Positions 60,736 to 64,000 of a DNA stretch of 64,000 nucleotides are shown here, piece after piece (within the stretch, counting starts at the first letter, position 1; every line of letters begins with the position of its first letter). The DNA lies in NCBI GenBank assembly GCA_050949745.1, contig JBMNGF010000002.1, positions 124,001 through 188,000 on the forward strand. Reading direction: 5' to 3'. Origin of the DNA: Syntrophaceticus sp050949745 (lineage in GTDB: Bacteria > Bacillota > DSM-12270 > Thermacetogeniales > Thermacetogeniaceae). Below the pieces are notes generated by a model. It was not told the DNA's origin, ran no database searches, and saw nothing but the letters and a program-made list of their open reading frames with translations. The position numbers and the translations under genes are program-made.

Positions 60736-61347
60736 TTAGGCTTCACTTATATCCAGAACATCCCAATTATTGAGATGTTCTGTTACATCGACAGTATCTT
60801 CACGCACTTCAAATGCTCTTCCATCCTGCACCGAGAAATAAAGGTGAAGAACACTTCCCGATCGTGAACGGTGTTTCTCTTTATACCTGCCCAGTTCTTC
60901 AGGGTTGAATATGAAGAAATACCAATTGTCATTAGAATCAACCATAGATAATATACAATAATCCACTATCGTTCCAATTACATCATCAAGCCTGACCACA
61001 TGCCAGCCGTGCTCATATTTGCCTGAACTATGCTTGAATGTTCTGCTATGGTAAAACTTAATAATACGTGGTTTGCTTTCATTGGGTCTGTGAGCTGTTA
61101 TCCCACTCCCATCCTTTCTAGATGCTTTATTAACTAAGTAATCTGGAAATTTATCCTGGATGATCTCCATCGCTTTCTCTCTGGCTTCAGATCGAGTATA
61201 TCCTCCTTGTCCTTCAATTTCTTCTTCAAATTCGTCATCAGCATCTTCTTCTCTGAGATCGGCAAGCTCTTTATTCACTTCAGCTACTTGTTCTTCCAAT
61301 ATTTGCACCCTACTGAACAACTCCAATATCAATTTGTCATAATTCAT
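60736..61347 (-). CDS. Unrecognised protein with coiled coil and acidic linker
   Basis: A 203-residue soluble protein I do not recognise. An N-terminal coiled coil (about residues 1-35, LELFSRVQILEEQVAEVNKEL) leads into an acidic linker (EEDADDEFEEEIEG) and a segment TRSEAREKAMEIIQDKFPDY. The aromatic-rich C-terminal domain contains HSSGKYEHGWHVVRLDD and DNWYFFIFNPEELGRY. ATG at 61347 has GGAG 9 bases upstream. It is preceded by a 590-base spacer; nothing else ties it to a pathway. Confidence 0.6.
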   Translation of the reverse strand: MNYDKLILELFSRVQILEEQVAEVNKELADLREEDADDEFEEEIEGQGGYTRSEAREKAMEIIQDKFPDYLVNKASRKDGSGITAHRPNESKPRIIKFYHSRTFKHSSGKYEHGWHVVRLDDVIGTIVDYCILSMVDSNDNWYFFIFNPEELGRYKEKHRSRSGSVLHLYFSVQDGRAFEVREDTVDVTEHLNNWDVLDISEA

Positions 61348-61463
61348 CACAACCAACTCCTTTGATTTATCGATTCCATCATAGCTGATAAAATGCAATA
61401 TGTCAAGGTGAAAAATGATATTTATGATATATCATTGATATTATTATTTAAGGGGTTGATAAT

Positions 61464-61571
61464 ATGATTTATTTCAATGATAGAAGAAAAGTAGAAAACA
61501 TCGTAAAGCCAAAGGTCTTGCGTTTGGGCGCATATATTAGCGAATGTTTTTCAAAGGATACCATCATTTAA
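61464..61571 (+). CDS. Possible 35-residue small protein
   Basis: ATG at 61464 is preceded by AAGGGG at 8 bases and an AT-rich palindromic region. The product is basic in the first half (MIYFNDRRKVENIVKPKVLR) and has one cysteine. No family recognised. It may instead be the decayed start of a longer gene. It is divergent from the coiled-coil gene at 60736-61347. Confidence 0.3.
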   Translation: MIYFNDRRKVENIVKPKVLRLGAYISECFSKDTII

Positions 61572-61672
61572 CTACTCCCTAAGAAACAATACTAATAAAT
61601 TGATTCTCAGGAGTTGTATTTCGTTGCGCAACCAAGGATATTATTTTGCGGTAATATCTACATTAAATTCAT

Positions 61673-61712
61673 AAAAAAGACCCCAATGGATTTCTCCGCT
61701 GGGGTCTTTTTT
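61673..61712. terminator. Bidirectional intrinsic terminator
   Basis: AAAAAAGACCCC (61673-61684) and GGGGTCTTTTTT (61701-61712) are a perfect 12-bp inverted repeat with a 16-base loop. It can terminate either strand. A near copy is at 63264-63307. Confidence 0.85.
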
Positions 61713-61937
61713 CTTAAATTCATACCATCCCGTTTGCTGTCTTTTCGACAAAGGTCGGGTGGAACCGGTACCGTTGCGAGGGGAGCGCTTTTCTCCCCGA
61801 GCTTGCTCTGGGTTTAATCGTGGGTTTTGTTTTCACATTAACTGTCCCCGAACTGTCCTCCTGTGTCCTAATATAATCATGACTGTCTAAATCCTGCAAC
61901 TATACGGTATAACAGATATAAGAGGAGGCTGACAATA

Positions 61938-63209
61938 ATGGAACAAAAAGCTGAATCGCAAGATATTGTCTTTAAAGGAAAGTGGAACATTAGGTACCTG
62001 ATCCTTTGGTTTATGGTCGCAATTTACCCTTTGATTGTGATTCCCTATCAACTCCCACGTGATTTAGAGATAATTGCACCTGTTAGTTACTTTTATGCTC
62101 CCAGGTATGTGGTGCTTATGATAGTTACCTTTATCGCTTTGATGTTGTTGCTCAAAGACAGGGTCAGAATAAACCACCCTGCAGCACTACCTCTGGGATT
62201 TTTTTTCCTTTTTGCAATGCTCGCCACAATCTTAGCACCGGTAAAGGAAACTGCATGGTTTGGGCTTCCCGCACGCTATACCGGGTTCAGCACCTATTTT
62301 TGTTGTATCATTCTTTTTATCCTGGCAACCCAAACAGAACAGGATGATCGTTTATTAAAATCCGCGGTATGGTGCGGTGTCATCGTCTCCATTTTGGCGC
62401 TCCTGCAATTCTTCGGTCTTAACCTGGTACCACATGAGCCCTTCCGCGATAGATTGGTCAGTTACGGGACAATGGGCAACCCCAATTTTCTGGGAACCTA
62501 CACTGCTTTTCTTTTACCTGCCGCAATTCTTCTATATATTTATACTAAGAAACGAAGTTGGCTTATAGCTACATCCTGTATTTACGGGGGTATGCTGGTC
62601 AGTTTGACCAGAGGTGTCTGGATGGCGGCATTTCTCGGGTTTTTGATCATAGTATGGCACTGTATTAAAAAAAGGGATTTTAAGAAACCGTTGACCAATG
62701 TAATCATCGCATTTATGATAGTGACCGCTGTTTTAGCACCATTCCATAGCGGTATGATCCTTACCAGGTCAGCGTCAATTGAAGGGGAGCTTGAAAAGGG
62801 GATCAAACTAGAGGAGAGCGCGGGTTCATCCAGGATGCTTATTTGGAGAGAGACGATCAAGCTCCTACCCGATAATTGGATGTTCGGCATAGGACCAGAC
62901 CATCTGCTTTACTACGGTGCATTCTTTTCAGGCAAAACAGCAGACAAGGCACACAATATCTACCTGGAAATAGCTGTCACCATGGGAGTTTTTACTCTGC
63001 TGGCTTATTTAGCTTTCCTGAGTGTTTTCATGCGCCCGCAAAAAAGCAAGAAAGGCTTTCTTTTCTTTGTGATGATTTCTACCTATCTGGTGCAGGGGTT
63101 TTTCAATATCGATGTGGTGATGGTTATGCCGGTGTTTTGGATTATATTGGGCCTTGCACTTGATTACATGACACCTCAGCAGAATCTCCAACGTTCCAAC
63201 GAAGAATGA
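61938..63209 (+). CDS. O-antigen ligase-like (Wzy_C) membrane protein
   Basis: A 423-residue protein with about 11-12 hydrophobic helices. The Wzy_C/O-antigen ligase pattern includes a large loop after mid-protein (about residues 270-330) with SSRMLIWRETIKLLPDNWMFGIGPDHLLYYG and the conserved KAHNIYLEIAVTMG (His at about 337). Such enzymes move lipid-linked glycans onto lipid A, or, for PglL/PilO relatives, onto pilins. A type IV pilin lies next door, so pilin glycosylation is a possible role. It is the clear plus-strand gene here; ATG follows GGAGGCTGACAATA. It is flanked by two diverged direct repeats. Confidence 0.88.
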   Translation: MEQKAESQDIVFKGKWNIRYLILWFMVAIYPLIVIPYQLPRDLEIIAPVSYFYAPRYVVLMIVTFIALMLLLKDRVRINHPAALPLGFFFLFAMLATILAPVKETAWFGLPARYTGFSTYFCCIILFILATQTEQDDRLLKSAVWCGVIVSILALLQFFGLNLVPHEPFRDRLVSYGTMGNPNFLGTYTAFLLPAAILLYIYTKKRSWLIATSCIYGGMLVSLTRGVWMAAFLGFLIIVWHCIKKRDFKKPLTNVIIAFMIVTAVLAPFHSGMILTRSASIEGELEKGIKLEESAGSSRMLIWRETIKLLPDNWMFGIGPDHLLYYGAFFSGKTADKAHNIYLEIAVTMGVFTLLAYLAFLSVFMRPQKSKKGFLFFVMISTYLVQGFFNIDVVMVMPVFWIILGLALDYMTPQQNLQRSNEE

Positions 63210-63263
63210 CCACGAAACATATGTATATTCTCAATTTATGAGTTCTAATATCCAATACCAAAA

Positions 63264-63307
63264 CATAAAAAAAGACCCTCATGGATTTCTCCGCTGGGGT
63301 CATTTTT
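63264..63307. terminator. Terminator between convergent ligase-like and pilin genes
   Basis: GACCC (63274-63278) pairs with GGGTC (63297-63301), extended by a T-G pair. On the minus strand it runs into TTTTTTT. The loop ATGGATTTCTCCGC is identical to that at 61685-61698. Confidence 0.75.
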
Positions 63308-63343
63308 CATCTTAAGCTGTCACACTATCACATTCGTTGATTT

Positions 63344-63396
63344 TCGACAAAAGTCGGGTGGGACCCGGTACCATTGCGCCGCGGTACCATTGCGCC
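63344..63396. repeat. Tandem GCGCAATGGTACC units and hairpin
   Basis: On the minus strand GGCGCAATGGTACC occurs twice in tandem, next to GGGTCCCACCCGACTTTTGTCG. The plus strand corresponds to CGACAAAGGTCGGGTGGAACCGG at about 61748. This pair forms the second half of the direct repeats flanking the ligase-like gene. Confidence 0.65.
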
Positions 63397-63422
63397 GTGA
63401 GCTTGCCATAATTGATTTCCTC

Positions 63423-63782
63423 TTAATAGCTCAAATAGTGGTTATGAGCACCAGTACCGTTGCACTTCACCTTTCCATTTTCTTCAAGAGTATAGGATTG
63501 TTCAGTTTTTGGGCATGTTAAAGCTCCTGGATTCTGTATATACTCACCCAGATCCGATAATTCATCTGGCCATTCTCCAACTTCCGCATGATATTGAGCA
63601 GCAGCGCCTTCAATAGTTCTCTGATTTGCAAAACATGTATTTTTTTTCGCGGTTTCTTGCGTTCTATTATAAATCGGTATCGCGATCGCCACCAAAATCC
63701 CCAGAATCAGCAGTACAACCATCATCTCAACCAGGGTGAAACCCTTGTTGTCTCTCTTCATCATTTTATAGAATCTATCCAT
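63423..63782 (-). CDS. Type IV prepilin-like protein
   Basis: A 119-residue prepilin. The class III leader ends KRDNKG, followed by FTLVEMMVVLLILGILVAIAIP with Glu at +5 of the mature chain. Two cysteines in the C-terminal part (CFANQRT and LTCPK) may form a disulfide. A third lies near the end, in KCNGTG. ATG at 63782 has GAGGAGGTG upstream; the frame to 63830 adds no family sequence. It is 134 bases downstream of a pilB-like gene, so it belongs to a pilus or competence operon. Confidence 0.92.
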   Translation of the reverse strand: MDRFYKMMKRDNKGFTLVEMMVVLLILGILVAIAIPIYNRTQETAKKNTCFANQRTIEGAAAQYHAEVGEWPDELSDLGEYIQNPGALTCPKTEQSYTLEENGKVKCNGTGAHNHYLSY

Positions 63783-63915
63783 GATTTCACCTCCTCTCCC
63801 TAGACTTCTATTGATTTCTCTTATATCCATGTTATACCGACAACTCGTCCTCTTTAGACACTCGCCGGAAAATTTTCCTATTTATTTTCCTTGAATTATC
63901 GACACAAAACAACTT

Positions 63916-64000
63916 TTAGACGATCACCCGCATGATCTCTTCCACAGATGTAATCCCTTCTTTTACTTTACGCAGGCCGTCCTGTCTCAGGGTGATCATC
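63916..64000 (-). CDS. pilB: C-terminal end of PilB/GspE-type ATPase (cut by window edge)
   Basis: Only 28 residues are visible on the minus strand, ending with TAA at 63916-63918. They read LRQDGLRKVKEGITSVEEIMRV, the standard C-terminal signature of PilB/GspE assembly ATPases. The rest lies outside the window. The pilin gene follows. Confidence 0.8.
   Translation of the reverse strand, partial: MITLRQDGLRKVKEGITSVEEIMRVIV

Larger units (their letters stand above)
61348..61937. other. Large intergenic region with short frame, palindrome and terminator repeat
   Basis: About 590 bases. From left to right: an AT-rich operator-like palindrome TGATATATCA near 61425-61434; a 35-codon plus-strand frame (61464-61571, listed separately); a strong bidirectional terminator (61673-61712); and a segment at about 61750-61800 with GGGTGGAACCG and a GGGGAG/CTCCCC hairpin that recurs in altered form at 63350. 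A half-element CTCCTGTGTCC lies near 61859. GGAGG for the following gene is at 61923. Confidence 0.5.

Noticed and set aside
61750..61805. T-box-like core GGGTGGAACCG followed by a GGGGAG/CTCCCC hairpin
   Set aside because: No stem I, specifier or proper antiterminator is visible, the downstream gene is not amino-acid related, and a diverged copy lies where no leader is possible (63350).

Overview
The window reads as chromosomal DNA of an anaerobic, endospore-forming Clostridia-type member of the Firmicutes (Bacillota). The basis is a dense set of sporulation genes (spoIIIAA-AH, spo0A, spoIVB, spoIIM, spoIIAA-AB-sigF, dacF, spoVAC-AD-AE), a flavodiiron protein, activator-type proteins of the oxygen-sensitive 2-hydroxyacyl-CoA dehydratase family, and Gram-positive gene order. 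Two divergent folD genes and a two-subunit pyruvate carboxylase fit an acetogenic or syntrophic lifestyle, but that is inference and no species is assigned. Almost every gene is on the minus strand; the O-antigen-ligase-like gene near the right end is the clear plus-strand exception. Non-ATG starts (TTG, GTG) are very common.

In transcription order (right to left on the minus strand): a type IV pilus fragment (end of a pilB-like ATPase, one prepilin) faces a Wzy_C/O-antigen-ligase-like membrane protein flanked by two diverged direct repeats. Next come an unrecognised coiled-coil protein, a flavodiiron protein, a small membrane protein and an intact IS1182-type insertion sequence (56990-58639) with terminal inverted repeats and a GGGGAC direct duplication. 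Then follow tldD-pmbA, aroQ, an Xaa-Pro peptidase, efp and a zinc-ribbon protein.

From 50.9 kb to 26.2 kb lies the long conserved block spoIIIAA-AH, pyruvate carboxylase subunits (pycB-like, accC-like), asp23-amaP-DUF2273, nusB, two folD genes, xseA-xseB-ispA, a structured RNA, oapA, dxs, tlyA, nadK, argR, recN, spoIVB, spo0A. The highlight is the roughly 630-nt gene-free interval between ispA and a 191-aa membrane protein. Position, length, a long-range stem closing its ends and the adjacent membrane protein identify it as an OLE (ornate large extremophilic) RNA with its partner OapA. The two folD paralogues appear to have complementary active-site losses, suggesting a split of the normally bifunctional enzyme.

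The block continues with steA, a SteB/MctB-like membrane protein, two glycan-type transferases, an M20 peptidase, a DUF3866 protein, a NUDIX hydrolase, an endonuclease Q-like protein, a ComB-like protein, spoIIM, a yqzK-position gene, xerD, deoB, pdp, dacF, the spoIIA operon (with a clear sigma-H promoter and Spo0A box), a dodecin, and spoVAC-AD-AE. The left end holds a split three-gene CoA-dehydratase-activase cluster, a stand-alone trpB2, lysA, an M50 protease and the start of trpS.

Intergenic regions carry a family of short palindromes (GACACAGG...CCTGTGTC), GTTGGTG tandem repeats and several intrinsic terminators. I saw no rRNA, tRNA or CRISPR array.
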